The translations under genes and the position numbers were made by a program. The notes under the pieces were generated by a model, which was given only the letters and a program-made list of their open reading frames with translations, ran no database searches and was not told the DNA's origin. Positions 1 through 8,621 of a stretch of DNA of 26,906 nt are shown here, piece by piece (the stretch's first letter is position 1; each line of letters starts with the position of its first letter). The DNA lies in NCBI GenBank assembly GCA_005801425.1, contig SYDY01000034.1, forward strand, positions 1 to 26,906. The letters are read 5' to 3'. The stretch comes from Bdellovibrionales bacterium (GTDB lineage: Bacteria; Myxococcota; XYA12-FULL-58-9; SYDY01).

Positions 1-35
1 ATGCGCCCTTCCAACATTTGAATCAACGTTTTATC

Positions 36-59
36 GCGCGGTTCACGAACCGCCCCTAC
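36..59. repeat. REP-like palindromic repeat, copy 1
   Basis: The palindrome GCGGTTC-AC-GAACCGC lies at 38-53 and is followed by CCCTAC at 54-59. It has the same core and the same CCCTAC flank as the copies near 13.1, 19.3 and 20.9 kb, with one changed centre base. Its CTA (56-58) is the reverse complement of TAG, the stop codon of the minus-strand gene that ends here. Confidence 0.75.
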
Positions 60-2254
60 GATGGAACACTTGAACACGTCTTTCGTCGCTTGAGGATCAT
101 GGCAGCAGCCCACACGATTAACCATGCGGCCGATCCGTGACCTGCACATCCATTGCAGCCGGATGATGGGGGATTGTCGAGGGACAATCCGATGGGGATG
201 GGTTCAATGGCATATTTATCATAGGCCTTGTCTTCGCTGCTCAACTGAATGCCCATCATCACGGTGATGTTTTGTGTTGCATAGAGTGTGAGTGCTTTGC
301 TGATGGCAACGGCTTGGGGTTGGTTCCAATTGGACGCATCAAACACCAATGTATTGGGCGTAAGCGTTATCAAGGTTCCTGCATCCAATGTGACCGTGAC
401 CGGATCGGTGGGCTCGGTGCTTAAATGCATGTGAAATGTTGATGCGGTGTTATTGATGGTGATGGAACCACCATCGCGACCGCTGATGAGATCGCCCTCG
501 GGTGTTGTGATATTTACACCGGCTGATGCTTCGACGACGGGTTCGGTGCCGGTGATGTGAATATCAAGGCTTGCCATGGCCGCTGCGGGATTTCCAAGTG
601 CATCTTGATAACTCAATTGTACGGCATAGACTCCGGTGATCAAGGGTGTTGGCGTTGCATGCTCCACACCGACCGCGGTGTCAGGCACTGTGGTTTGTGT
701 GAAGTCCCAATTGATACTGCGTGTGGTGAGATTATCCATGGTCCATGTGACGCTTACAGGCCCTACGAACCACAAACGAACGCTACCACTTAAAGGTTCT
801 TCAGGAAGAATATATGAAATGTGCATAGGATGCGTGTTCGATTGCTGAGCGGGAGTGAGTAAGGTCGGTGGCAATGTTTGTGTGTCGATAAAGAATGTAA
901 GGGCTTCACTGGTGGCTTCTGGGTGATTATCTGAGTCACGATAACTGAGTGTTATGCTGTATGTTCCATCGGGCAAGGAAGCGATATTGGTGTTTGTGAC
1001 GTGATTGCTGGTCGCGAGGCTTTTCGGATTGAGCGTCAATGTTTCGATACTATCTTCGACTGTGATATGGGCCGTCACAAGTTCATTGTTGATCGTAAGC
1101 GTGACGGATCCTGGTAGCGCCTCTTCTGGGAGTTCGAAAGATACAGGAATTTGATTGTAGGCGGCTCTTTCTGGTTCGAGAAGTTCAGGTATTGTGGTGC
1201 GAAGATCCAACGTGACGTTGCTGACGATTGTGGTTGCGGGGGCGTTTCCTAAAGCATCTTGGTATGTGAGGATAAAGCTGTACACGCCATCTGCGAGTTG
1301 CACGTTGGTGGGTGTGAAACTTAAGTCTTCTCCACGCTCATTGGGCAATGTCCATTCGGTATTACTGGGCTGTGCAATTATTTTTGCGCTTCCAGGCAGG
1401 GCATCCACAGGCAGGGTATAGCGAAATAGGAGTGTGCTTTCTCGTGTATTACTCAAGGGCCAGCTGATGGTTGGGCTCGGTGTAACCGTGCGCACCGTAA
1501 CGTTACTGCTGGATGTACTTGTCGATGGATGATTGGAAGTATCGGTGTATTGGAGTGTCACAGTGTAAACGCCGTCGGGGAGCGTTGTACTTGTTGCGCT
1601 CAGGATGACCACATTCGAAATATTGGTCGTGTCCAAATTAAAGGCAACGGTTTTGGCGGTACTCATGGTGAGATCCACCGTGGTATTTTGATTTTGGAAG
1701 ATCAGGTGCGTGCTGTTGCTTTGGGGTGTTTCAGGTAGCTCGTAGTCGATCGCGATTGTGCGCCCCGAGGTAGAATTTGTCGCAGGGGAAGTGAGCGTGG
1801 GGATCACGGTGCTTGTGTCTGTTTTTACGTTAGTTTTTGTGGTGCTGCTTACGGTTGCTCCCCCAACACTTGCCGGGCGCATATAGCGAATGAGTATATT
1901 GTAGGTTCCATCGGGCAGATTGGTGTTGGGGCTCACGGAAGAAAAATTTGTGTCGCTTGTGACGGCCGATGGGTTAAACGAAAAACTCGTCGAAGAGTTG
2001 GTTGTTGTGAGTGTGAGGACCCAAACCTGACCGACCGTGACACCCGGAACGGACGATGCGGTAAGTGTCCACTGCATGCTAATGCTTTGAGGTGTGCCAT
2101 TGGGTTCGCTGATGCTGTAGCTGACGGGCATATTATTGACGTACGTTTGGTTTGAGACGGGTAAACTTAATGTGATGGATTGTGCTTGCGCCTTGCAGGA
2201 AAGAGCAAGCATGAGTAGCACTGCAAAAGCACAATAAGAGGTCCGGTTAAGCAT
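56..2254 (-). CDS. secreted protein with five Ig-like repeats and a MYXO-CTERM-like C-terminal anchor
   Basis: This is a 732-residue protein. I place the start at the ATG at 2254 because it begins a good signal peptide (basic N-region, hydrophobic core ending LMLALSC, likely cut after AQA); the reading frame stays open upstream to 2521 but that part has no export signal. There is no clear Shine-Dalgarno sequence. The body has five repeats of about 100-130 residues, each opening with P-x-L-x-x-P and closing with a variant of LPDGTYxITLxYxD, which reads as Ig/fibronectin-like beta sandwiches. A segment like the Calx-beta style 'LTPNTLVFDASNWNQPQ' follows. The C-terminus is a short Cys-rich stretch (GCNGCAG), one hydrophobic helix and KRRK, which resembles the MYXO-CTERM/GlyGly-CTERM class of sorting tails. 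A surface-exposed or surface-anchored structural or adhesive role is inference. The last codons run into a REP element that provides the TAG stop. Convincing export signal, uncertain function. Confidence 0.75.
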   Translation of the reverse strand: MLNRTSYCAFAVLLMLALSCKAQAQSITLSLPVSNQTYVNNMPVSYSISEPNGTPQSISMQWTLTASSVPGVTVGQVWVLTLTTTNSSTSFSFNPSAVTSDTNFSSVSPNTNLPDGTYNILIRYMRPASVGGATVSSTTKTNVKTDTSTVIPTLTSPATNSTSGRTIAIDYELPETPQSNSTHLIFQNQNTTVDLTMSTAKTVAFNLDTTNISNVVILSATSTTLPDGVYTVTLQYTDTSNHPSTSTSSSNVTVRTVTPSPTISWPLSNTRESTLLFRYTLPVDALPGSAKIIAQPSNTEWTLPNERGEDLSFTPTNVQLADGVYSFILTYQDALGNAPATTIVSNVTLDLRTTIPELLEPERAAYNQIPVSFELPEEALPGSVTLTINNELVTAHITVEDSIETLTLNPKSLATSNHVTNTNIASLPDGTYSITLSYRDSDNHPEATSEALTFFIDTQTLPPTLLTPAQQSNTHPMHISYILPEEPLSGSVRLWFVGPVSVTWTMDNLTTRSINWDFTQTTVPDTAVGVEHATPTPLITGVYAVQLSYQDALGNPAAAMASLDIHITGTEPVVEASAGVNITTPEGDLISGRDGGSITINNTASTFHMHLSTEPTDPVTVTLDAGTLITLTPNTLVFDASNWNQPQAVAISKALTLYATQNITVMMGIQLSSEDKAYDKYAIEPIPIGLSLDNPPSSGCNGCAGHGSAAWLIVWAAAMILKRRKTCSSVPS

Positions 2255-2356
2255 GGGATGATTGTGCCATAAACAAGAAGTCGAATATACTTTTGGATCG
2301 ATGCGCATCAATAGATTGGTTGCGTTCCACAAGCCAATTGCTGCACAACATAGGTT
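2255..2356. promoter_or_regulatory. divergent intergenic region with a near-palindrome
   Basis: This 102-base gap separates two divergent start codons and must hold both promoters. Its only symmetric feature is GATGCGCATC at 2300-2309, extendable to ATCGATGCGCATCAAT (2297-2312) with one mismatched pair. It lies about midway between the genes, as an operator for a dimeric regulator could. I see no convincing -35/-10 pair. Confidence 0.3.
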
Positions 2357-3424
2357 ATGGATCGACAGTACAATATCGGTGTCATTGGGGCGACGGGTAT
2401 TACAGGTCAGAAGATTGTACAGGCGCTGTGTGTGCGTGGTTATTCGGTGTTGATAGGGGGACGTGACCACAAAGCATTGCAACGCATGTCCTCTGTATTC
2501 GGGGATGCTTGCGTGGCACAACCTGTGGATTTAACATCCCGCGAAAGTTTGTTGGATTTTCTGCAACGTGTTCCTGTGGTGATCCAATGCGTTGGGCCGT
2601 TTGTGCGATGGGGACTTCCTATCGTTGATGCTGCGATCGAAGCAAAAACACACGTGGTCGATATTTCGGGGGAACAGGCCTATGCACTCGCATGCATGCA
2701 AAACTTTCATACGCTGGCGCTTGATGCGGGCGTTTGTATTGTGAATGGTGCCGCCGTCGAAGGGGGTGTCGCCGATGCGTTGGCTACGCAGATCTGTAAA
2801 AATCGAAAATTGCGTCCACGTAATATCACGGTGTTGACCAAAATGCGTGGTGTTCTGCCAAGCCCCGCAAGTATCGCATCGTTTGCTGGTGTTCTTCATG
2901 GACCGATGTGGGATCTTCGCGGTGGGATACTTCAGGAAAAAGAATTTGGTTATCGTCAAGAGCGATGCCGAGGGCCCGAGGGCAAACGTCGGCGTGGTTT
3001 GTGGATCCCAGGTATTGAAACGATATTGATTTCACGTCATTTGCCTGCACGCAATGTGGGGTCGTTTTTTGATGTCAGTGGTTTTCCTCGTGTGTTGTTG
3101 GCTAAATTCGCTGCACGGCTGCTTCACGATTCTCCTGAGCGCGTGATTGAAATACTTGCGAAATTGATGCCACGCTGGTTGCCTGTGGGGGCGCCTTCTT
3201 TTTCCATCACAGTAACCGTCGAAGGGGATCTTGAAACGACACCCGGAAAATGCGCATCACGCAGTGAAACCCTTGTGGGTTTAGATCCCTACGTGGCTAC
3301 CGCACGCATTGCGATGACAGTGGCTGAACATCTTTGCCAGAAGGGTGAAGCAGAATCACACGGGATTGTGTCGCCCGCTATGGTTGTTTCAGCGGAAGCG
3401 CTTGTGGCGGCTGCGCTTTCATAG
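2357..3424 (+). CDS. saccharopine dehydrogenase-like NAD(P)-binding oxidoreductase
   Basis: The 355-residue protein opens with a Rossmann nucleotide-binding motif (IGVIGATGITGQ, residues about 6-17), then a GGRD at the end of the second strand, as in the saccharopine dehydrogenase NADP-binding / trans-acting enoyl reductase superfamily. The 'VVIQCVGPFVRWGLPIVDAAIEAKTHVVDISGE' region (given here only to identify it; residues about 74-106) is the typical continuation: a cofactor-proximal CVGPF loop, then the H-x-V-D-x-S/T-G-E motif. The start is the first ATG after the divergent promoter gap, with only a weak AGG upstream. Family members act in lysine metabolism, lipid modification or as uncharacterised reductases, and the substrate cannot be read here. 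Its last 47 bases overlap the end of the convergent minus-strand gene, an unusually long convergent overlap. Family assignment is good and specific function unknown. Confidence 0.82.
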   Translation: MDRQYNIGVIGATGITGQKIVQALCVRGYSVLIGGRDHKALQRMSSVFGDACVAQPVDLTSRESLLDFLQRVPVVIQCVGPFVRWGLPIVDAAIEAKTHVVDISGEQAYALACMQNFHTLALDAGVCIVNGAAVEGGVADALATQICKNRKLRPRNITVLTKMRGVLPSPASIASFAGVLHGPMWDLRGGILQEKEFGYRQERCRGPEGKRRRGLWIPGIETILISRHLPARNVGSFFDVSGFPRVLLAKFAARLLHDSPERVIEILAKLMPRWLPVGAPSFSITVTVEGDLETTPGKCASRSETLVGLDPYVATARIAMTVAEHLCQKGEAESHGIVSPAMVVSAEALVAAALS

Positions 3425-3893
3425 AAGTTTGATACTTCGCATCGGCAGCCCATGCTGCAGTCAAATACTTAGAGAAATATTTTTCTTCACTAGGGGCAAG
3501 TAGTGCAGAAATTTGAGACTCTGCAGGTATGGCGCACCATGATGGATGGCTGACGCACAACATGCACCATGCTTCTGTGGCCGTACGTTGCAATCCATGC
3601 CATGAATCATGGTTTGCACCGGCAATCACTGTGGGGAGGCTGCTCAGCTCCATTCGTGAGTTACCGAAAAATGCGCCTTGGTGTCCGATGGTCGCTGTTT
3701 TTAATTCAAATCTTACGGTGATATTTTTCTGGGCGTTGGGAAATTCAGCAGTCGTTTCCAAGGTGAAATGGTCTGGTTTTCGAAAGATACGCCCATTCCA
3801 TTGGGGCTTGTCTTGAACCATGTTGGCACGACTGCTCACGGCGGCCATGATGCTTTGTCGATCTTCGTCTTTATTTCGTATGATGATGCTCAT
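3378..3893 (-). CDS. uncharacterised protein, short paralogue of the 398-residue gene at 4668-5864
   Basis: This 171-residue soluble protein belongs to no family I recognise. Its residues about 25-120 align with the N-terminal part of the upstream 398-residue protein: QW-N/D, then LETTAEFP/LEVTTRLP, NITV-R/K-F/L-x-LK, E-x-x-P-x-I-A-G, LQ-x-A/T-A-x-x-AW-x-LCV, and WCA-x-P. It therefore looks like a duplicated first domain without the second half. The start ATG at 3893 follows AAAGGAAACACA, a reasonable ribosome-binding site. It is third in the minus-strand operon, 23 bases after the DJ-1/PfpI gene. The 3' end overlaps the convergent oxidoreductase by 47 bases. No signal peptide or membrane segment is visible. 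Real gene likely, function unknown. Confidence 0.72.
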   Translation of the reverse strand: MSIIIRNKDEDRQSIMAAVSSRANMVQDKPQWNGRIFRKPDHFTLETTAEFPNAQKNITVRFELKTATIGHQGAFFGNSRMELSSLPTVIAGANHDSWHGLQRTATEAWCMLCVSHPSWCAIPAESQISALLAPSEEKYFSKYLTAAWAADAKYQTSMKAQPPQALPLKQP

Positions 3894-3916
3894 TGTGTTT
3901 CCTTTAAATATTCTGT

Positions 3917-4666
3917 TTATCGCGCCAAGCGCTCCGCCATGCGTAAACCAAACACATGAGCATCGCCTGGCCAGCGTGCGGTGATAATATTTTCATCTTC
4001 AACTATAAAACCTGCGCCCATGTCATCAAGTGAGTCACGTCGCAAAGGCATGGGCCCAGCAATAAAATGTTTAGAATGACCGAGATGTCGAATGACCTCC
4101 GCCTGCACTGTTTCTGGGTATGTTCGGTAATAATTTTTTAGCCACAAGCACGTGAATGCCCATGCCATCATTTCTTGCGAGCGCAGAAGTGCAGTTACTT
4201 TTCGCCCGGCAAGCACACTGCGTCCCGAGGCATCTGTGCTGCGTGCTGCCAAAACAACCCCATGACAAATGGCACCCACAAGCCTCGAGGCAGTACAAAA
4301 TTCTGCTACGATTCTTTGCAACGTATTCGATTCTAAATAGGGTCGCATCCCTGGGGCATGTCCGCCCGCCAATGCAATACCATCGAAATCATTGCTCTTG
4401 ATATCATGCCAATGAAGTGGATTTTGAAATGCTTGGGAGGCGATCATTTCATCATAGGCGAGAAGACCGTTTCGGTTGGCTTTGAGAAAACATGACCACG
4501 GGCCAAGACCCGCACCCGTGAGCATCCTATGATCACCTGCTGCCGCTTTGGCGTTCGGTGTGGCAAACACCACGTCGACACCGTTTTGGTGAAGCATTTT
4601 CCAAGTGACACCGGCCTCTGTTGGGTCGAAGTCAGAAGCAGGAAGAGGGATCACTATTCTGCGCAT
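3917..4666 (-). CDS. DJ-1/PfpI-family (class I glutamine amidotransferase-like) protein
   Basis: The 249-residue protein has the type 1 glutamine amidotransferase-like fold of the DJ-1/PfpI superfamily. The nucleophile elbow is GAICHG, with Cys134 followed by His135, and the usual acidic partner is in the FDPTEAGVTWK segment (Glu17). The motif AGGHAPGMRPYL (about 100-111) and the C-terminal ITARWPGDAHVF (about 229-240) match the subgroup annotated as 'type 1 glutamine amidotransferase domain-containing protein', close to Hsp31-like enzymes. Such proteins act as glyoxalase-III/chaperone-like or amidase-type hydrolases, but the substrate cannot be inferred. The ATG at 4666 begins one base after the stop of the upstream gene, so translation is probably coupled. 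It sits between two genes that are paralogous to each other, which suggests a shared function. Confidence 0.85.
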   Translation of the reverse strand: MRRIVIPLPASDFDPTEAGVTWKMLHQNGVDVVFATPNAKAAAGDHRMLTGAGLGPWSCFLKANRNGLLAYDEMIASQAFQNPLHWHDIKSNDFDGIALAGGHAPGMRPYLESNTLQRIVAEFCTASRLVGAICHGVVLAARSTDASGRSVLAGRKVTALLRSQEMMAWAFTCLWLKNYYRTYPETVQAEVIRHLGHSKHFIAGPMPLRRDSLDDMGAGFIVEDENIITARWPGDAHVFGLRMAERLAR

Positions 4667-4667
4667 G

Positions 4668-5864
4668 CTATGCCTCTAAATGCGCAATAAATTTCCCACT
4701 TAACATGGGATGTGTGATCGACAAACGTTTGATTCTCCCAAAGGCATCTGCAAATTCTTCGGGCTTAAGTGTTGGGGTTTCTGTCGCTTCGCTTGCACGC
4801 TCAATGCTTGCTTTGACCGCACTGCCATCGACATTTTGTAATAAATAATACGTTGCGCCCAAGGATGGGCAGCATGGACAGCGTGTTCGTATATCTTGCA
4901 TGACATCCCATACATTACGACTGGCCCCCACATGGAGTGCGACGCGATGCATGCCATCACGGCTTGGGAGCATGAGCGTTGCTCCACCACTTGCAGCCCA
5001 TTGGTCTTGATGTTCAAAATCAATGTCTCTTAATTTTGTGCCACCGGAGTTTCCGTACCAATGATGTGTGGGACGCGTAAACGAAGCATTGATTACAGAC
5101 GCCCATGCATCGTCAGAAACGTCGTTGTAGATCCAATGTGATCTTTCTATATTGCGTGTGATGTGTACGTTGCTTTGCGCTGCGATGATATCAAGCAACT
5201 GATTGGTCTCAGTGGCAACTTCTGCAACGGGTGCGGTGAGAAATACCATAGGTGTATATCGTATAAATCCTGACCAAAGACCGATGTGTTGGGCAGTCGC
5301 TTCCATGACATCAGTGGAAATAGAATGGTAAGGCATGGGCACTGTGAGATGGGCAGTATAGATCTGATCAACAAGCCATGCTGCATTTCTGCGTTGGTGT
5401 GAAGACCAGCTTTGGATCCCAAATGTATGCGTTGCTTGGATATCGAAATTATCATCTGGAATACGCGTTATATCTTGGAGGATGGAGAGCGCAGGCGGTG
5501 CACACCACTGCATGCGTGTGACACAGAGATCAAGCCATGCATCAAGCGCCACGGCTTGCAATGTGTTGCGCATTGCAGGATTTGTTTCACCTGCAATAAT
5601 TTCTGGAACTGTTTCAAGCATGGCCCGTGTTAGTTTGGATGAATTTTCTCGGTCGACAACGGGAGCGCGTTTTAATGTCAGCTTCACCGTGATATTGATT
5701 GCAGGATCTGGAAGGCGTGTTGTGACTTCGAGGCCGAAGCGGGAATTACCTCTTGGGGTGTAGTTGTCCCATTGGGATTGATGATTGTATGTGATCTGAT
5801 GACGTGCGATGGCGTCGGCGATGGGCTGTCGGTATGTGTTTGTTATGTTTATAAAAGAACTCAT
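4668..5864 (-). CDS. uncharacterised 398-residue protein, first gene of a DJ-1/PfpI operon
   Basis: I do not recognise the family. The protein is soluble, with no signal peptide or long hydrophobic stretch. Residues about 30-125 are paralogous to the 171-residue product at 3378-3893 (shared NITVKLTLK, ETVPEIIAGE, LQAVALDAWLDLCV and WCAPP). The remaining 270 residues have no counterpart there and include a compact cysteine cluster, CPCC, at 329-332, which could bind metal or form a disulfide. The protein is rich in Trp and His. The start at 5864 is the first ATG of the frame after the divergent gap to mutS; the upstream bases give little Shine-Dalgarno support. The next gene starts one base past this stop. 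It could equally be a phage- or effector-type protein, but nothing in the sequence shows this. Confidence 0.72.
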   Translation of the reverse strand: MSSFINITNTYRQPIADAIARHQITYNHQSQWDNYTPRGNSRFGLEVTTRLPDPAINITVKLTLKRAPVVDRENSSKLTRAMLETVPEIIAGETNPAMRNTLQAVALDAWLDLCVTRMQWCAPPALSILQDITRIPDDNFDIQATHTFGIQSWSSHQRRNAAWLVDQIYTAHLTVPMPYHSISTDVMEATAQHIGLWSGFIRYTPMVFLTAPVAEVATETNQLLDIIAAQSNVHITRNIERSHWIYNDVSDDAWASVINASFTRPTHHWYGNSGGTKLRDIDFEHQDQWAASGGATLMLPSRDGMHRVALHVGASRNVWDVMQDIRTRCPCCPSLGATYYLLQNVDGSAVKASIERASEATETPTLKPEEFADAFGRIKRLSITHPMLSGKFIAHLEA

Positions 5865-5922
5865 TGCATTGGCTTTCGGGCGGTCGTGTCGCTTTTGATG
5901 TCGTATGGGTTTTTATCTGCGA

Positions 5923-5950
5923 TTGTAAAGTATTTGCGTGCGGCTATAAC
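5923..5950 (+). promoter_or_regulatory. candidate sigma70-type promoter for mutS
   Basis: TTGTAA (5923-5928) and TATAAC (5945-5950) are separated by 16 bases, 72 bases upstream of the mutS ATG. On the opposite strand, TTTACA (5929-5924) is a fair -35 for the divergent operon, with only a weak -10 (CATACG) after it. The two promoters may therefore overlap within this 157-base gap. Confidence 0.35.
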
Positions 5951-6021
5951 GTATTTCTCCTTTCAACGATCATCCAAAACTGCCTCTACCCATCCCCCCT
6001 CATCTTTGATACGCGGCCTTC

Positions 6022-8613
6022 ATGAGTAGCCTCCCCGGGTCGTCGCGTAAACTTACGCCCATGCTCAAGCAATATCTTGAGGCCAAGGCGGCGTGCCCTG
6101 ATGCCATTTTGATGTTTCGCATGGGTGACTTTTTTGAGCTATTTTTCGATGACGCAAAAATCGCTTCACACGAACTTGAAATTACGCTGACAGCCCGCGA
6201 CAAAAGCGACGATCCTATTCCCATGGCCGGTGTCCCGCACCACGCGGTCTCGGGGTATATCGCGCGTTTGGTCGAGAAGGGCTACAGTGTTGCGCTGTGC
6301 GATCAGGTGGAAGATCCCAAATTCGCCAAAGGACTGGTACGTCGTGAAATTACGCAACTGATCACACCGGGGACGGTGTGTGATCTCGATGCGCTTGATC
6401 CTACGTCGAGTCATTATCTCGCATGGATTTCGGAAATCACGCGTGGTGGTTTTCTGCTGTGTCTGCTTGATGTGCTTGCGGGCGAACTGCTGCTTACAAC
6501 CGTTGCCGATGATGAACTGCGTGACGAATGCACACGCATGAACGTGCGCGAAGTGCTCACCGTGGCCGATCTCCGCGATACGTTGGTGGGCGAGTTGCAA
6601 TCGGCACGTATTCCCGTGCGGGTGCCTCCACTGGATGACGTGCCCGATGCCGCATCCATGCGTGCGCGTTTTGGTGCCGAACGGATGGACAGTTTGGATG
6701 CCACCATGCCCGGCGCGACGCTCGCTTTGTCGCGCATTATTGCATTTGCCGAAAGCACCCAGCGTCGCGTCATGCCCCATCTGCGGGTGCCGCAGATCTA
6801 CAGGCGTGATGCCTCCGTGATCATCGATGCCTCAACACGTCGTAATCTCGAATTGTTGCAATCGGGTCCTGAAGCACGCAAACAGGGCAGTGTGTTGTGG
6901 CATATTGATCGCTGCAAAACGGCTTTGGGAAGTCGTATGCTTCGTCGTTGGATGTTGTTCCCTTTGCGCGACATGTCTGCCATCGATCATCGCCTCGATA
7001 CCGTGGCATGGCTCATGAATGACAGACCACGCCGTGAATCGGTGCAAGAGCATCTTCGTCTTGTGCGCGATTTAGAACGACTTGCAGGGCGGATCTCGCT
7101 TCAACGCGCAACGCCCCGTGACTTGGGCGCACTGCGCGCATCGTTGCAAGCGGTCCCAACCTTACACGCCATGTTAGAAACGGCACCTGAGGTTTTTGCA
7201 GGCCGTTGGCGATCGCTTGATGTGTGTGAAGATGTTCGCATACTTTTAGAAAAAGCATTGGTGGACGAACCCCCTCAAAATTTTTCTGATGCAAGTGTCT
7301 TTGCCAAGGGCTATTGTGATCAACTCGATGAGTGGATTGATTTGTCCACCGAAGGTCACGGCTTCCTAGAAGATCTTGAAACCCGTGAACGTGCGCGCAC
7401 AGGGCTTAATACGCTTAAAGTGCGTTACAATAAAATATTTGGATTTTACATCGAGGTAAGCCGTGCACAAGCTGCCTCTGTGCCTGCCGACTATGAGCGC
7501 AAACAAACCTTGGTGAATGCCGAGCGTTATATCAGCGCTGAACTCAAAGTGCATGAAGAGCGTGTTCTTAAAGCAGACGATCGTCGCAAACGTCGCGAAA
7601 CGGTTTTGTATGCCGAATTGATGACACAGCTTTCGGGGCGTGTGTCGGCACTGCGCCGTTTGGCGCGTATGGTTGGCGAATTGGATGCCGTACAAAGCTT
7701 GGGTGAGGCGGCCGAAGTCCATCGTTATGTGCGTCCTGTCTTGTTGCAAGAACCTGTGCTGCATATTGTCGGCGGGCGTCATCCTGTGATCGAACGCTTG
7801 ATGCCAGGGGGAGAACGTTTTGTGCCTGTTGATGTGTCGCTTGATACGAGCACGCGTCAAATTTTGATGCTCACGGGGCCCAACATGGCGGGAAAAAGTA
7901 CGGTGATGCGTCAGACCGCATTGATTGCGCTTCTTGCACATATGGGTTCGTTCGTTCCTGCGGATGAAGCGAGGGTGGGTGTCTGCGATCGTATTTTCAC
8001 CCGCGTAGGGGCCAGCGACAATTTGGGTGAAGGGCAGAGCACCTTCATGGTGGAAATGCTTGAAACAGCAACAATTCTTCGACACGCCACATCGCAAAGT
8101 TTGGTGTTGCTCGATGAAATTGGTCGGGGAACAAGCACGTACGACGGCGTGTCTATTGCGTGGGCTGTGGCCGAACATATTCACGACAGCGTAGGGTGTC
8201 GTACCTTGTTTGCGACGCACTATCACGAACTCACCGCGCTCTCCGATGAAAAATCCCGCATTCACAACGTGCAAATGGCTGTGGTTGAGCAAAACGGTGA
8301 GATTGTTTTTCTAAGACGACTTCTTGAAGGTGCCGTGGGGCGCAGTTATGGTATCGAAGTGGCCCGTTTGGCACACTTGCCTTCATCGGTGCTTTCCCGT
8401 GCACGTCAAATGCTTGCAAGTCTCGAACAAGGCGCACGCCCTAACATGCATGCATTGCCTGAAGAATCTATTTTTGTGCCTATGCTTGATCCTATACGTG
8501 CGCAATTACGTCATATGGATCCGCTGCGTTTAAGTCCCATGGAAGCCTTGGCGATGTTGCAAAAACTGTGCGGGGAAGCACACAATATGGATCCTTCAAG
8601 CAGAGCTGCATAG
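6022..8613 (+). CDS. mutS: DNA mismatch repair protein MutS
   Basis: MutS recognises mismatches and small loops and uses ATP to recruit MutL. The 863-residue length fits the bacterial family (E. coli about 850). The N-terminal mismatch-recognition motif is GDFFELF, giving Phe37 and Glu39 as the wedge and hydrogen-bonding pair. The core and clamp follow, then the ABC-type ATPase: Walker A GPNMAGKST (619-627), the conserved GQSTFMVEM loop, Walker B LVLLDEIGRGTST (694-706), and the ATHYHEL segment. The C-terminal region is about 90 residues long, as expected for the tetramerisation tail. The ATG at 6022 matches the normal N-terminus (TPMLKQYLEAK about 12 residues in), although the upstream sequence lacks a good ribosome-binding site. 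The gene appears to be a single unit. A long imperfect inverted repeat downstream may terminate it. Confidence 0.97.
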   Translation: MSSLPGSSRKLTPMLKQYLEAKAACPDAILMFRMGDFFELFFDDAKIASHELEITLTARDKSDDPIPMAGVPHHAVSGYIARLVEKGYSVALCDQVEDPKFAKGLVRREITQLITPGTVCDLDALDPTSSHYLAWISEITRGGFLLCLLDVLAGELLLTTVADDELRDECTRMNVREVLTVADLRDTLVGELQSARIPVRVPPLDDVPDAASMRARFGAERMDSLDATMPGATLALSRIIAFAESTQRRVMPHLRVPQIYRRDASVIIDASTRRNLELLQSGPEARKQGSVLWHIDRCKTALGSRMLRRWMLFPLRDMSAIDHRLDTVAWLMNDRPRRESVQEHLRLVRDLERLAGRISLQRATPRDLGALRASLQAVPTLHAMLETAPEVFAGRWRSLDVCEDVRILLEKALVDEPPQNFSDASVFAKGYCDQLDEWIDLSTEGHGFLEDLETRERARTGLNTLKVRYNKIFGFYIEVSRAQAASVPADYERKQTLVNAERYISAELKVHEERVLKADDRRKRRETVLYAELMTQLSGRVSALRRLARMVGELDAVQSLGEAAEVHRYVRPVLLQEPVLHIVGGRHPVIERLMPGGERFVPVDVSLDTSTRQILMLTGPNMAGKSTVMRQTALIALLAHMGSFVPADEARVGVCDRIFTRVGASDNLGEGQSTFMVEMLETATILRHATSQSLVLLDEIGRGTSTYDGVSIAWAVAEHIHDSVGCRTLFATHYHELTALSDEKSRIHNVQMAVVEQNGEIVFLRRLLEGAVGRSYGIEVARLAHLPSSVLSRARQMLASLEQGARPNMHALPEESIFVPMLDPIRAQLRHMDPLRLSPMEALAMLQKLCGEAHNMDPSSRAA

Positions 8614-8621
8614 ACACACCT

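Noticed and set aside
2255-2521. Upstream extension of the Ig-like repeat gene
   Set aside because: The added 89 residues overlap the divergent oxidoreductase, contain no export signal, and would bury the clear signal peptide inside the protein.
7366-8292. 308-residue open frame antisense to mutS
   Set aside because: It is opposite the MutS ATPase region; composition is typical of a shadow frame.
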